Shown: positions 50,978-59,122, numbered from the stretch's first letter. The stretch is DNA of 64,000 nt from Streptomyces sp. NBC_01296 (GCF_035984415.1 NZ_CP130720.1:5952001-6016000); one strand, 5' to 3'. The notes: generated from the letters alone by a model not told the origin. Program-made: numbers and translations.

Positions 50978-51415
50978 TCAGGTCCGCAGCACTTGGAGGG
51001 CATGGAGGTCGGGGGCCCGGGCGAGCGTCCCGTGCGGCCGCCCCGGCCCGCCGCCGGCGGCGCGCCCGACGGGATCCGGGGTGGAGCCCGGCACGGTCAC
51101 GGCGGGCGGCGGGGCGGGCAGTACGCCGGGGGTCACGTGCGAGAAGGGGGAGCAGCCGGGCGGCACGTCGGGGGACACGCAGACGGCGCGCGTCCCGTGC
51201 CCGCCGGCGGGCCCCCGTACGGCGGACACGCCGGTCGGGGCGGTTACGCCGGTCGGGGCGGTCGCGCCGGACACGGCGGTGACGGCGTGCGGCTCACCCG
51301 GTCGTACGCACAGGAACAGCGCTCCGAGCAGCACGCAGAGGGCGACCGTGATGACGGCACGCCGAGGCGTCCGACGCCCTGCGCGCCCGCGCCGCATGTG
51401 CTCCCAGCCCCCCAT
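50978..51415 (-). CDS. hypothetical membrane-anchored protein
   Basis: A 145-aa protein with one membrane helix (AVITVALCVLLGALFLCV) and an extracytoplasmic tail with repeated TAPTGV units (18-bp tandem DNA repeat at 51228-51263), a pair of cysteines (RAVCVSPDVPPGC) and many prolines. ATG 51415 or 51397. Same direction as the DUF3105-DUF305 pair, 72 bases upstream, so likely in that transcript. No family recognised. Confidence 0.65.
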   Translation of the reverse strand: MGGWEHMRRGRAGRRTPRRAVITVALCVLLGALFLCVRPGEPHAVTAVSGATAPTGVTAPTGVSAVRGPAGGHGTRAVCVSPDVPPGCSPFSHVTPGVLPAPPPAVTVPGSTPDPVGRAAGGGPGRPHGTLARAPDLHALQVLRT

Positions 51416-51463
51416 GGGCGCAGATGGTAATGCTCATGGCGGGCCCGAGGTCAGTGCGGGGGT

Positions 51464-51500
51464 GTCACGAGGTTTCAGAGGTGCGTAATGTGGCGGAAAC
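51464..51500 (+). promoter_or_regulatory. GlnR-box-like sequence upstream of glnA2
   Basis: GTAAT-GTGGCG-GAAAC (51485-51500) fits the GlnR motif gTnAc-n6-GaAAc at 9 of 10 core positions; 21 bases earlier GTCAC (51464) could be a second a-site but its b-site partner (TCAGA) is poor. It lies 89 bases before the glnA2 start. GlnR control of glnA2 is inference only. Confidence 0.35.
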
Positions 51501-51588
51501 CGCGGCTGGCGATACTGGGCCTGCCCGACTGTGCCCCCGCCCTCGGGGGAGGTGGTGCACAGGCCGTCTGAACTGCGAGGATGAAGGC

Positions 51589-52950
51589 ATGGACAAGCAG
51601 CAGGAATTCGTCCTCCGGACGCTCGAGGAGCGCGACATCCGGTTCGTGCGCCTGTGGTTCACCGACGTACTGGGCTTCCTCAAGTCCGTCGCGGTCGCCC
51701 CCGCCGAGCTGGAGCAGGCCTTCGACGAGGGCATCGGCTTCGACGGATCGGCCATCGAGGGCTTCGCGCGGGTCTACGAATCCGACATGATCGCCAAGCC
51801 GGACCCCAGCACGTTCCAGATACTGCCGTGGCGCGCCGAGGCCCCCGGGACCGCCCGGATGTTCTGCGACATCCTGATGCCGGACGGGTCGCCGTCCTTC
51901 GCGGACCCGCGGTACGTCCTCAAGCGCATCCTGAACAAGACCTCCGACCTGGGCTTCACCTTCTACACCCACCCCGAGATCGAGTTCTTCCTGCTGAAGG
52001 ACAAGCCGCTGGACGGGACCCGCCCGGTACCGGCGGACAACTCCGGCTATTTCGACCATACTCCGCAGAACGTCGGCATGGACTTCCGCCGCCAGGCGAT
52101 CACCATGCTCGAATCCATGGGCATCTCGGTCGAGTTCAGCCACCACGAGGGCGCCCCGGGCCAGCAGGAGATCGACCTCCGCTACGCGGACGCGCTCTCC
52201 ACGGCGGACAACATCATGACCTTCCGCCTCGTCATGAAGCAGGTCGCGCTCGAGCAGGGCGTCCAGGCCACCTTCATGCCGAAGCCGTTCTCCGAGTACC
52301 CCGGCTCGGGCATGCACACCCACCTCTCCCTCTTCGAGGGGGACCGCAACGCCTTCTACGAGTCGGGCGCCGAGTACCAGCTCTCCAAGGTGGGCCGCTC
52401 CTTCATCGCGGGCCTCCTGAAGCACGCGGCGGAGACGGCCGCGGTCACCAACCAGTGGGTCAACTCGTACAAGCGCATCTGGGGCGGCTCCTCCCGCACC
52501 GCCGGCTCCGGCGGCGAGGCCCCCTCGTACATCTGCTGGGGCCACAACAACCGCTCGGCCCTGATCCGCGTCCCGATGTACAAGCCGGGCAAGACGGGCT
52601 CCTCCCGGGTCGAGGTCCGCTCGATCGACTCGGGCGCCAACCCGTACCTGACGTACGCCGTGCTCCTCGCGGCGGGCCTCAAGGGCATCGAGGAGGGCTA
52701 CGAACTCCCGGCGGGCGCCGACGACGACGTCTGGGCCCTCTCCGACGCGGAACGCCGCGCGATGGGCATCGAACCCCTCCCGCAGAACCTCGGCGAGGCC
52801 ATCGCCCTGATGGAACGCAGCGAACTGGTCGCCGAAACCCTCGGCGAGCACGTCTTCGACTTCTTCCTGCGCAACAAGAAGCAGGAGTGGGAGGAGTACC
52901 GCTCGGAGGTAACGGCCTTCGAACTCCGCAAGAACCTCCCCGTGCTGTAA
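51589..52950 (+). CDS. glnA2: glutamine synthetase-like gamma-glutamylpolyamine synthetase
   Basis: A 453-aa type I GS-fold enzyme. GFDGSAIEGFARVYESD, FYTHPEIEFFLL, HHEGAPGQQEIDLRYADAL and GHNNRSALIRVP are the substrate and metal motifs. The sequence closely resembles, from memory, S. coelicolor GlnA2 (SCO2241), reported to gamma-glutamylate polyamines, not make glutamine; the housekeeping GlnA would be longer (about 469 aa) and differ. ATG 51589 with GAGG upstream. Last core gene before the AICE integrase. Confidence 0.93.
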   Translation: MDKQQEFVLRTLEERDIRFVRLWFTDVLGFLKSVAVAPAELEQAFDEGIGFDGSAIEGFARVYESDMIAKPDPSTFQILPWRAEAPGTARMFCDILMPDGSPSFADPRYVLKRILNKTSDLGFTFYTHPEIEFFLLKDKPLDGTRPVPADNSGYFDHTPQNVGMDFRRQAITMLESMGISVEFSHHEGAPGQQEIDLRYADALSTADNIMTFRLVMKQVALEQGVQATFMPKPFSEYPGSGMHTHLSLFEGDRNAFYESGAEYQLSKVGRSFIAGLLKHAAETAAVTNQWVNSYKRIWGGSSRTAGSGGEAPSYICWGHNNRSALIRVPMYKPGKTGSSRVEVRSIDSGANPYLTYAVLLAAGLKGIEEGYELPAGADDDVWALSDAERRAMGIEPLPQNLGEAIALMERSELVAETLGEHVFDFFLRNKKQEWEEYRSEVTAFELRKNLPVL

Positions 52951-52987
52951 GGGCAGGTCAGCGGCGATAGCCCAGTCACACGGCACC

Positions 52988-53018
52988 CCGGGCCGGCGGC
53001 ACTCAGCCGCCGGCCCGG
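52988..53018. terminator. bidirectional terminator, glnA2 / integrase
   Basis: CCGGGCCGGCGGC pairs with GCCGCCGGCCCGG (13 bp, perfect) around ACTCA between convergent genes. Confidence 0.85.
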
Positions 53019-53025
53019 ACCCGTT

Positions 53026-54291
53026 TCACCCCTCCTGGGCCGTCTGTGGGCCGTCAGCCGCTGGCCCGGCGGCCTTGTAGAGGTCGTCCATGGCCTTCAG
53101 CGTGCGCTCGTGGCTGCTCGGCATCAGGTGCGTGTAGACCCGGAGTGTGAACCCGGGGTCGCCGTGGCCGAGGTACGTGCTCAGCGCCTTGATGTTCTCC
53201 CCGGAGTCCAGCAGGACGGACGCGTAGAAGTGCCGCAGCGCGTGCATCCCGTGCTCGCGCGCGGCCTGATGGCGCTCACCCGGCCGCGGCTGCGGAATGA
53301 CGCCGGCCTGCACGAGGGCGAACTTCCACACGCGGGTGTTGAAGTCGGTGCGCCGCACCGCGCCCCCGCCCGGGAGGGAGAACAGCAGCCGCTTGGTGAC
53401 GAGCGGCCCGTCCGGCTTCAGCCAGGGAAGCGTCACGTCCACCGGCGGGAACTCCTCGCGGTGCTCTCGCAGCACCTGCCCGATGCGGCGGGGGAGCGGC
53501 ACATCCCGTTCCTTTTCCCGCTTGGGCGGACCGAAGACGAGGTGCCCGTTCGCCACCTTCACCTGATTGGCCACCCGAAGCCAATCACCACGGAAGTCGT
53601 CCGGGTCGTCCGGCAGCCCGAAGATCTCACCCTGCCGGAGCCCCAGCCCCCCGCCGGCATCGGCCATCGACCGGTACCGCTTCGGTAGCGCCGCCCGGAC
53701 GGCGAAGAGCCGCTCGGGCGTCCACGGCCTGACCCGCGGAGCGACCGGAGCGGGCGCCCGGACCGTACGGGCCTTGCACGGGTTCTTCGCCAGCAACTCG
53801 TCGTCGACCGCGGCGGCGAGTACGGCAGACACGCTCGCGAAGATGACGCGCCGGTATGAGGAGACCGGCAGGGCGTGCTCCAGCTCGCTGAGCCAGTCAC
53901 GGATGTGCTCCGGCCGGAACGAGTCGAGTGGCCGCGTGCCGAGGTACGGGAACGCGTGCTTGCGGATCTGCACCTCGACAGACGACCGCGTGGTCACGTC
54001 CGTCGTCAGCGACGCGAGCCACTTCTCTCCGTACTCCCGGAACGTGATTCGGCCGGCGGCGGGGTCGATGTACTGCCCCCGGGACATGTCCGCCTCGATG
54101 TGCGCCAGCCACTTATCGGCGAGGCGCTTCTGCTTGTCGGGGAAGCTCTTGGATTTCTCTGTGCCGTCCGGGCCGATGTACCGGGCGCGGTAGCGCATGC
54201 CGCTGCCGTAGCGGTCGCTCTTGACCCGGTGGGGCTTGCCGTCGGGGGCGTTTTCCGTCTTGTACCAGCGGTCTTGGATGTGTCCTGCCAA
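53026..54291 (-). CDS. int: site-specific tyrosine recombinase (integrase)
   Basis: A 421-aa integrase. N-terminal arm-binding region (RYRARYIGPDGTEKSKSF), core SAM-like domain (FREYGEKWLASL ... FRPEHIRDWLSELE), and catalytic domain with Arg in LGLRQGEIFGL, HxxR in MHALRHFYAS, a GHGDPGFTL segment and the Tyr of RVYTHLMP. TTG 54291 is preferred (GAAGG 8 bases before; start AGHIQDRWYKTE), other starts upstream being less natural. It integrates and, with Xis, excises the AICE. Confidence 0.93.
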   Translation of the reverse strand: MAGHIQDRWYKTENAPDGKPHRVKSDRYGSGMRYRARYIGPDGTEKSKSFPDKQKRLADKWLAHIEADMSRGQYIDPAAGRITFREYGEKWLASLTTDVTTRSSVEVQIRKHAFPYLGTRPLDSFRPEHIRDWLSELEHALPVSSYRRVIFASVSAVLAAAVDDELLAKNPCKARTVRAPAPVAPRVRPWTPERLFAVRAALPKRYRSMADAGGGLGLRQGEIFGLPDDPDDFRGDWLRVANQVKVANGHLVFGPPKREKERDVPLPRRIGQVLREHREEFPPVDVTLPWLKPDGPLVTKRLLFSLPGGGAVRRTDFNTRVWKFALVQAGVIPQPRPGERHQAAREHGMHALRHFYASVLLDSGENIKALSTYLGHGDPGFTLRVYTHLMPSSHERTLKAMDDLYKAAGPAADGPQTAQEG

Positions 54292-54362
54292 CTCGGGGGC
54301 CTTCCTGGGAAACAGCGAGGGCGGGCCCGGGTGGGCCCGCCCTCTGCGGTGACGGTCGTGGT

Positions 54363-54599
54363 TCAGGCAGCTCGGCTGTGTTCGGCGGCGATCTGCTGGG
54401 CGTACCAGTCCTGTACGGCCTGGGGGTGGTAGCGGACGTGCTTGCCGACGCGGATCCCGATCGGCCCGGTGCGCTTCTTGCGCCACTGGTAGAGGGTCTC
54501 CAGCGGGACGTCGAGGACGTACGCGACCTCTGTGGGCCTGAGTAGGCGGTCGGGGAGCGAGGGCAGGAGCGGGACCATGAACTTGGGCTGTGCGGGCAC
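54363..54599 (-). CDS. xis: excisionase-like helix-turn-helix protein
   Basis: A 78-aa protein: LLRPTEVAYVLDVPLETLYQWRKKRTGPIGIRVGKHVRYHPQAVQDW (in parts: LRPTEVAYVLDVPLETLYQW, GKHVRYHPQAVQDWY) is a MerR-like winged HTH as in AICE Xis proteins. GTG 54599 with GGAGG 5 bases upstream is the start. It directs excision together with Int, 71 bases downstream, and faces the iteron region. Confidence 0.9.
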   Translation of the reverse strand: MPAQPKFMVPLLPSLPDRLLRPTEVAYVLDVPLETLYQWRKKRTGPIGIRVGKHVRYHPQAVQDWYAQQIAAEHSRAA

Positions 54600-54916
54600 T
54601 GGCGCCTCCGGCGGCGTGAGGGGTGCTCTCGTCTGGACTGGGGGTGCGGAGCCCCGGATCCCGTGACAGAACTGACAGAACCTCGCTGACAGGGCACTGA
54701 CCTGCGGTTTCGTCGTGCTCGCGATCTCTGACAGAACTGAATTAAAACTCGACAAAACCTCCCGGGCGGGGGTTCTGTCACGAACTCTGCGGCTTGGGCG
54801 GGGAGTTCTGTCGAGTTAAAACCAGGTTCTGTCACGATCGCGATCACGGGTGTTTATGCAGGTCAGGGTGCTAGTCGGGGAGTTCTGTCAGTTCTGTCAG
54901 TGGGTTGGGGGTTCTG
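54600..54916. repeat. iteron cluster and AT-rich patch, candidate replication origin
   Basis: The 9-mer GTTCTGTCA occurs in both orientations: as TGACAGAAC at 54664, 54673 and 54729; as GTTCTGTCA at 54772, 54826, 54882, 54891 and 54911 (the last running into the DUF3987 stop side), and with one change at 54805 (GTTCTGTCG); a partial copy lies at 54687. Two pairs are direct tandems of 9 bp. AT-rich pieces (AATTAAAACTCGACAAAACC, GAGTTAAAACC) with an 8-bp inverted repeat AACTCGAC/GTCGAGTT lie between. It sits between xis and the replication genes, the usual place for an AICE origin or its repressor sites. Confidence 0.7.
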
Positions 54917-56455
54917 TCAGGCTCCGCGTGTGATGCGGGGGTGGGTCTCGTAGCGGGGGGAGGGCGGACGGCCGCCCCGGCCGTTGCGTGGGGGCGTGGG
55001 CTGCTGGCGGACCCAGCCGTGTTCTTCGAGCAGGGTCAGGGCGGGGTGGAGGTCGGCGATGGTGGGGAAGTCCGCGCGGGGCAGGGCCCGGAAGAGCTCC
55101 CGCTTGGAGAAGCTGGCGGCCGGGTTGGCCCGGAGGTGTGTCAGGACGTTGTAGGCCGCGTGCTGGGCGGGGTCGGCGCTCATGGCGTCGAAGACGTCCA
55201 GGGCGTGGGAGGTGAAGTAGTCGCCCAGTGCCGTGGCGGCGTCCATGGTCGCGGCCTCGATCGGCCGGTGCCGTCCGTCCTCGGGGTGGGTGGCCAGGTG
55301 CAGCAGTCCCGCAATGCGGGCGACGGCCCCGTCCCTCTTGGACGCCCACTTCACGATGGACTCGTACGACCCGCCCTTGCCGAGCCGGGACTCGGTGACC
55401 TTCTGGTAGGCCAGCATCACCGCGTCTGCCTCGGGGGTCAGGGTGAGGATCGCGGGATCAGTCATCCCGGCCAGCGCGAGCGTGAGACCAGCGAGTTGGC
55501 GGGTGTAGGTGTCGGCTGTCTCCTCGGCGAGCAGGGCGGGTGACAGGTTCCGGCTGCCGACCAGGGACAGGGGCTTGGAGTATAGGAAGCGGGCGAGGAG
55601 CCCGCGCCCGTCGGCTCCGTCGATCCGAGCCAGGGAGTCGAGCACCTCGGGCTGGATGGCGAGGCCCACGGTCACGGCGGGGGCGTCGATGTGCTGGGCT
55701 TCGCGGCCCTGCCGGTTGACGCGGAGCATGTCTCCGGCGTGGCCCTTGAGGAACATGCCCATGTTCGGCTTGCCGGTGTAGCGGCCGGCGATGATGTCGA
55801 ACAGCTCGCCCTCGGCGGACAGGCACGCGATGCGTCCCCCCTGCTGGTCCAGGAGCGTGCCCACGTTCTCCGGGGTCACATCGTCCGCCACCAGCTGCGG
55901 GACGGCGGGAACGGTCATCTCTTCCACCGCTTGGGCCAGGCTGATGGCTTCGGCGGTCAGGGCGTCTTTCTTGTCGGGTTCGGCGGCCGCGGCTTTCTGG
56001 GCGGCCTTGTCGGCGGCGGACTTGGCCAGGTGCCTGGTGGTCTCGGCCTCGGCCCGCACGGGGCCGGAGAGTTCGATGAGGGTCTTCTCCGCGGCGAGGA
56101 GCGGGCGGACCATGAGGTCGAACACAGCGCTCTTGCGGTTGCCGGGGTCCAGGGCGATTGCGGTGTAGATGTTCACCGGCTCCCGCCAGTGCCCGCGCAC
56201 GCACACCTTGGCCCGTCCGCCGGCGGCCGTCGCGATGACCGCCAGCGCCAGGCATCCGGCGAGGTCCACGGGCGTCTGCGTCTCCTCCGCGACACCGCTC
56301 ACCATGTTCCCGAGCCAGGCGGGCAGGGTGTGGACGGGGAACGTCGGCAGGGCGGGGCGGGCCTTGATCGGGATGGGTTCGTCCCAGGCGGGCCCGGTGA
56401 TGTCCTGCGGGTCGAGGGCCTCGAAGCCCTCCCACAGATCAGCCTCGGCGCTCAT
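54917..56455 (-). CDS. DUF3987 domain replication protein (YfjI-like)
   Basis: A 512-aa protein of the DUF3987 family. A P-loop-like ALDPGNRKSAVFDL near residue 96 and GELFDIIAGRYTGKPNMGMFLKGHAGD (in parts: CLSAEGELFDIIAGRY, FLKGHAGDMLRVNR) match the primase-associated helicase/ATPase-like family found in phages and plasmids; the C-terminus has a winged-helix-like region (SFSKRELFRALPR). ATG 56455 overlaps the stop of the 118-aa gene. Probably the helicase/initiator partner of the prim-pol. Confidence 0.9.
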   Translation of the reverse strand: MSAEADLWEGFEALDPQDITGPAWDEPIPIKARPALPTFPVHTLPAWLGNMVSGVAEETQTPVDLAGCLALAVIATAAGGRAKVCVRGHWREPVNIYTAIALDPGNRKSAVFDLMVRPLLAAEKTLIELSGPVRAEAETTRHLAKSAADKAAQKAAAAEPDKKDALTAEAISLAQAVEEMTVPAVPQLVADDVTPENVGTLLDQQGGRIACLSAEGELFDIIAGRYTGKPNMGMFLKGHAGDMLRVNRQGREAQHIDAPAVTVGLAIQPEVLDSLARIDGADGRGLLARFLYSKPLSLVGSRNLSPALLAEETADTYTRQLAGLTLALAGMTDPAILTLTPEADAVMLAYQKVTESRLGKGGSYESIVKWASKRDGAVARIAGLLHLATHPEDGRHRPIEAATMDAATALGDYFTSHALDVFDAMSADPAQHAAYNVLTHLRANPAASFSKRELFRALPRADFPTIADLHPALTLLEEHGWVRQQPTPPRNGRGGRPPSPRYETHPRITRGA

Positions 56456-56808
56456 GCGGCCTTCCTCCCTTCCTGCGGCGTGATGTGGGGGCAGAGCTCG
56501 CGGTGCTGCTCGTGGTCGGCGATCAAGGCGAGGGCGCGAGCCTGTCCTGCGGCGAACAGGTCCCTGCCGCAGGCGCACCAGGACCGGGCGGACGGGGTGA
56601 CACCGCGTCCGGGTGCGGTGATGCGGAGCCAGGCGACGGGCTGGCGCCCGTCGTCGCCGTGCGGGTCAGAGCGAAGTACTGAAGGGACGCCTTCGGCGAC
56701 GACCTTCGGCGCCCCACTCCCGGCCGGGGCGGGGGCCGGTTCGGCGGGGCTGGCCCCGGAGGGTGTCAGGGTGGGGCTGTTAGCGGGGGCATGTCCGCGG
56801 GGGCTCAT
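56452..56808 (-). CDS. 118-aa protein with Cys/His cluster
   Basis: A Pro/Ala-rich N-terminal half, then PVAWLRITAPG and SWCACGRDLFAAGQ...DHEQHRELCPH. The CxC...H..H....CxH order could hold one zinc ion. Sandwiched by ATGA overlaps between the prim-pol and DUF3987 genes, so it is made with them and likely assists replication. No named family. Confidence 0.8.
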   Translation of the reverse strand: MSPRGHAPANSPTLTPSGASPAEPAPAPAGSGAPKVVAEGVPSVLRSDPHGDDGRQPVAWLRITAPGRGVTPSARSWCACGRDLFAAGQARALALIADHEQHRELCPHITPQEGRKAA

Positions 56809-57710
56809 GCGGTCCTCCGGCTGCCGCTGTTGTTGCGGATGGACCAGTTGAGGGCGCTGGTGATCGCGGAGCGGTACTCGTACGGCCGAAGTCCGGCCGA
56901 TTCCGCCCCCCTGCTAAGAGCGTCCTCAACCTCCGCGTGGTCGAGGTCGCCGGACGCGATCAGCCGCCCCAGAGCGCGGGCGGCCCTGACCAGCGCCTTG
57001 TTCCGCTCCCCCTCGGGCGCGTCCGAGACGTTCTGTTCCTCGTTGCGCAGGGCCGCGCTGGCGTAGGAGGCCCGGCGGCTGCCGCTGGGGGGCGCACTGT
57101 GGCTGCGGAGCGGGCGGGCCACGATCTGGGGCGAGGCGGTGAGCTTGGCCTGAAGCCAGGCCGGAAGCGGTGCCAGGGGCCGTTCGTCGGTGACCGTGTA
57201 TGCGCCGGCGGGGGTGGTGCTGCCGGGGGCGACGACGTACCCGCCCCAGGCCCGGGTGTCGATGTGCCGGCCAAGGATGTCCTGCGAGTTGCGCATCGCG
57301 ACCCCGGCCGGGGCGGTGAAGTACAGGTGGCGGCCCCCGGACGGGGTGGTCACCGTGTACGTGGGCGGTACCTCCTTGTCCATGGCGCGGCAGAGTCCTT
57401 CGAGGATTTGCGCGCCGCTGAGGGTGCCGGGCGGATCGGTGGGCTTGGGCGGGTCGAGGTCCATGACGACCAGCCCGGCCGGGCCGGTGGCCAGACCCAC
57501 GTTGTACGGGGCGTGGGTCCACGCGGTGCGGATGCGGTTGGGGTCGGTGGTGGCACGCTGCTCGGGCTTGGCGTGCCCACTGGTGCAGGCACCGGTGCGG
57601 GGGCACTTGGTCTCGCGGTGCAGGGCGGGTGCCTTGGAGCCGGGCCGGAGGGGGAACACCGGCCAACCTCGCTCGGCGACGGCCAAGGCGGCGGTCAGAA
57701 GGTCGCTCAT
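56805..57710 (-). CDS. bifunctional DNA primase/polymerase (RepPP type)
   Basis: A 301-aa prim-pol. Residues 1-190: GWPVFPLRPGSKAP, CPRTGACTSGH (zinc knuckle), NVGLATGPAGLVVMDLDPP with the DxD metal pair, TPSGGRHLYFTAP with the SxH-like His, and GGYVVAPGS. The C-terminal 100 residues are helical (ALVRAARALGRLIASGD), as in PriCT-like tails. It would prime and copy element DNA. ATG 57710 overlaps the methyltransferase stop. Confidence 0.92.
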   Translation of the reverse strand: MSDLLTAALAVAERGWPVFPLRPGSKAPALHRETKCPRTGACTSGHAKPEQRATTDPNRIRTAWTHAPYNVGLATGPAGLVVMDLDPPKPTDPPGTLSGAQILEGLCRAMDKEVPPTYTVTTPSGGRHLYFTAPAGVAMRNSQDILGRHIDTRAWGGYVVAPGSTTPAGAYTVTDERPLAPLPAWLQAKLTASPQIVARPLRSHSAPPSGSRRASYASAALRNEEQNVSDAPEGERNKALVRAARALGRLIASGDLDHAEVEDALSRGAESAGLRPYEYRSAITSALNWSIRNNSGSRRTA

Positions 57711-58435
57711 GCGGCCACCGCCCAGGACAGGGTGCGGGTGAGGAAGGCGCGGCCGAGCCACTCGCTGTAGGCCGGGGGGATGGCCTCGGTCAGTTCCTCG
57801 CGGACGTCGGTCCAGTTGATGCCCATCGCTGTCTGCATCTCGGGGACGGTGGCCTTGCCTCCGCCGGATCCGTAGGCGGCGACGTACGGGCCGTCGTAGT
57901 AGGCGCCGTGGCGCCAGCCGCGCACCCGTCCGCGGTGCTTCAGGTGCTTGGGCCGGGCAGCGGTCCAGCCGCCGAGTTCGAAGTTCCTGTGCCTCAGCAC
58001 GCCGAGGCCGAACATCTCCCCGCACAGGCTGATGTCCTTGCGGACGTCAGCTTTGCCGTCGGGCTGCTCGATCACGTACGGCAGGCCGGAGGCGTCCAGG
58101 AGTTCGCGGGTGGGGGCGACGAGGTCCTTGTGGGTGCCGCCCCAGCCCATGGCGCGGTTGGTGCCGACGGTCAGGGCGCACTTGCCCTGGCAAGGCGGGG
58201 AGGCGTGGATCGCCGAGTACGCGGCGATCTCCCCCGACTCGATCAGGGCGGCTAGGACGGTGAGGGCGTCGCCCTGCCGGAAGGGGAACGGGTAGCGGGG
58301 GCGGGGGGTGATGTCGACGCCCTCGACCGCGAACCCGGCCCGGTGGTAGCCCATCGCCGCTCCGCCGGCGCAGCAGAACAGGTCGAGTAAGGCGGGACGG
58401 TCGTGGTCTCGCCGGATGTCGGTGGGTTGGGTCAT
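57707..58435 (-). CDS. C5-type DNA methyltransferase-like protein
   Basis: A 242-aa protein with motif I LLDLFCCAGGAAMGYHRAGF, motif II GVDITP, and the catalytic motif IV SPPCQGK. YVIEQPDGK may be motif VI (ENV in most enzymes; here EQP). The usual target-recognition domain is absent or very small, and the total is about 100 residues shorter than typical cytosine methylases. No restriction enzyme lies nearby. First gene of the replication operon; ATG 58435. Confidence 0.85.
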   Translation of the reverse strand: MTQPTDIRRDHDRPALLDLFCCAGGAAMGYHRAGFAVEGVDITPRPRYPFPFRQGDALTVLAALIESGEIAAYSAIHASPPCQGKCALTVGTNRAMGWGGTHKDLVAPTRELLDASGLPYVIEQPDGKADVRKDISLCGEMFGLGVLRHRNFELGGWTAARPKHLKHRGRVRGWRHGAYYDGPYVAAYGSGGGKATVPEMQTAMGINWTDVREELTEAIPPAYSEWLGRAFLTRTLSWAVAA

Positions 58436-58577
58436 GCTGGTGACCTCCACAGGTCGGTTTGCGGGTTGTGGATGAGGGCGGCCCCGGTCATTGGCGTGAG
58501 GGGGCCGCTCTCGGCATTGCTGCGGTCTGGAACGAGACCACCTAGACCCGGTGTGACGGAGCTCGTACGCTGCGCAC

Positions 58578-59069
58578 ATGGGGTGGGGGACTCTGGCAAT
58601 TGCGGCAGTTGGTGCCTTATTTGGGATCGGGACCACGTTGATCACCGACGTCCTGCGTTCTCGGCGAGCACAGCAACAGCAGTGGGCGGAAGCGAAGCGA
58701 GTCGTCTACGTGCGGTTTCTGATGGCGCTGGCTCAGGCCCACAGCCGTATGACGATGGCTGCCGCACGGCTGGAGGATGGGCCCTCTCGCACGCAGGCCA
58801 TCCACGACGCGTTTCTCAGCGATCCGCACAACTCGGACGCGAAGTCCGTCCTACGAGAGCTGGCGATTGCGGCGCCGGACCACATCTACGAGGCCGCCGT
58901 GCCGATCTACCACCAGCTTCGGAAAGCTCGCGACATGCTTGCCTCCGATGGCGTGACCTTCGAGACCCCTGAGTATCAGGCGGTCATACAGCCGTTCTTC
59001 GCGGAGTTGGATTCGCTGCAACGGCTGATGCGGAATGACTTACAGCCTCCCGCCAGCCGTCGCGTATGA
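58578..59069 (+). CDS. hypothetical protein, single N-terminal membrane helix
   Basis: A 163-aa protein: hydrophobic N-terminus (WGTLAIAAVGALFGIGTTLI), then a helical cytoplasmic domain (RAQQQQWAEAKRVVYVRFL ... IYEAAVPIYHQLRKARDML). It is the only clear plus-strand gene in the element and its base composition is lower in GC than its neighbours, so it looks like cargo. Similar proteins exist in many Streptomyces; no function known. ATG 58578. Confidence 0.75.
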   Translation: MGWGTLAIAAVGALFGIGTTLITDVLRSRRAQQQQWAEAKRVVYVRFLMALAQAHSRMTMAAARLEDGPSRTQAIHDAFLSDPHNSDAKSVLRELAIAAPDHIYEAAVPIYHQLRKARDMLASDGVTFETPEYQAVIQPFFAELDSLQRLMRNDLQPPASRRV

Positions 59070-59122
59070 GGTGCTGCCGGTACGCGGACCACCGGTGACG
59101 GGCTGGCCCTGGGGCGAAGTCG

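Noticed and set aside
51589..52950. Housekeeping glutamine synthetase glnA
   Set aside because: The length of 453 aa and the sequence features agree better with GlnA2; the chromosomal neighbours (nadE, panB, map side) also fit glnA2.
52951..53025. tRNA gene as AICE attachment site
   Set aside because: No cloverleaf or T-loop consensus is present; the only structure is a terminator hairpin.
54664..54919. CRISPR or insertion-sequence ends
   Set aside because: Repeats are 9 bp, in both orientations and with irregular spacing, with no cas gene or transposase; an iteron array explains them better.
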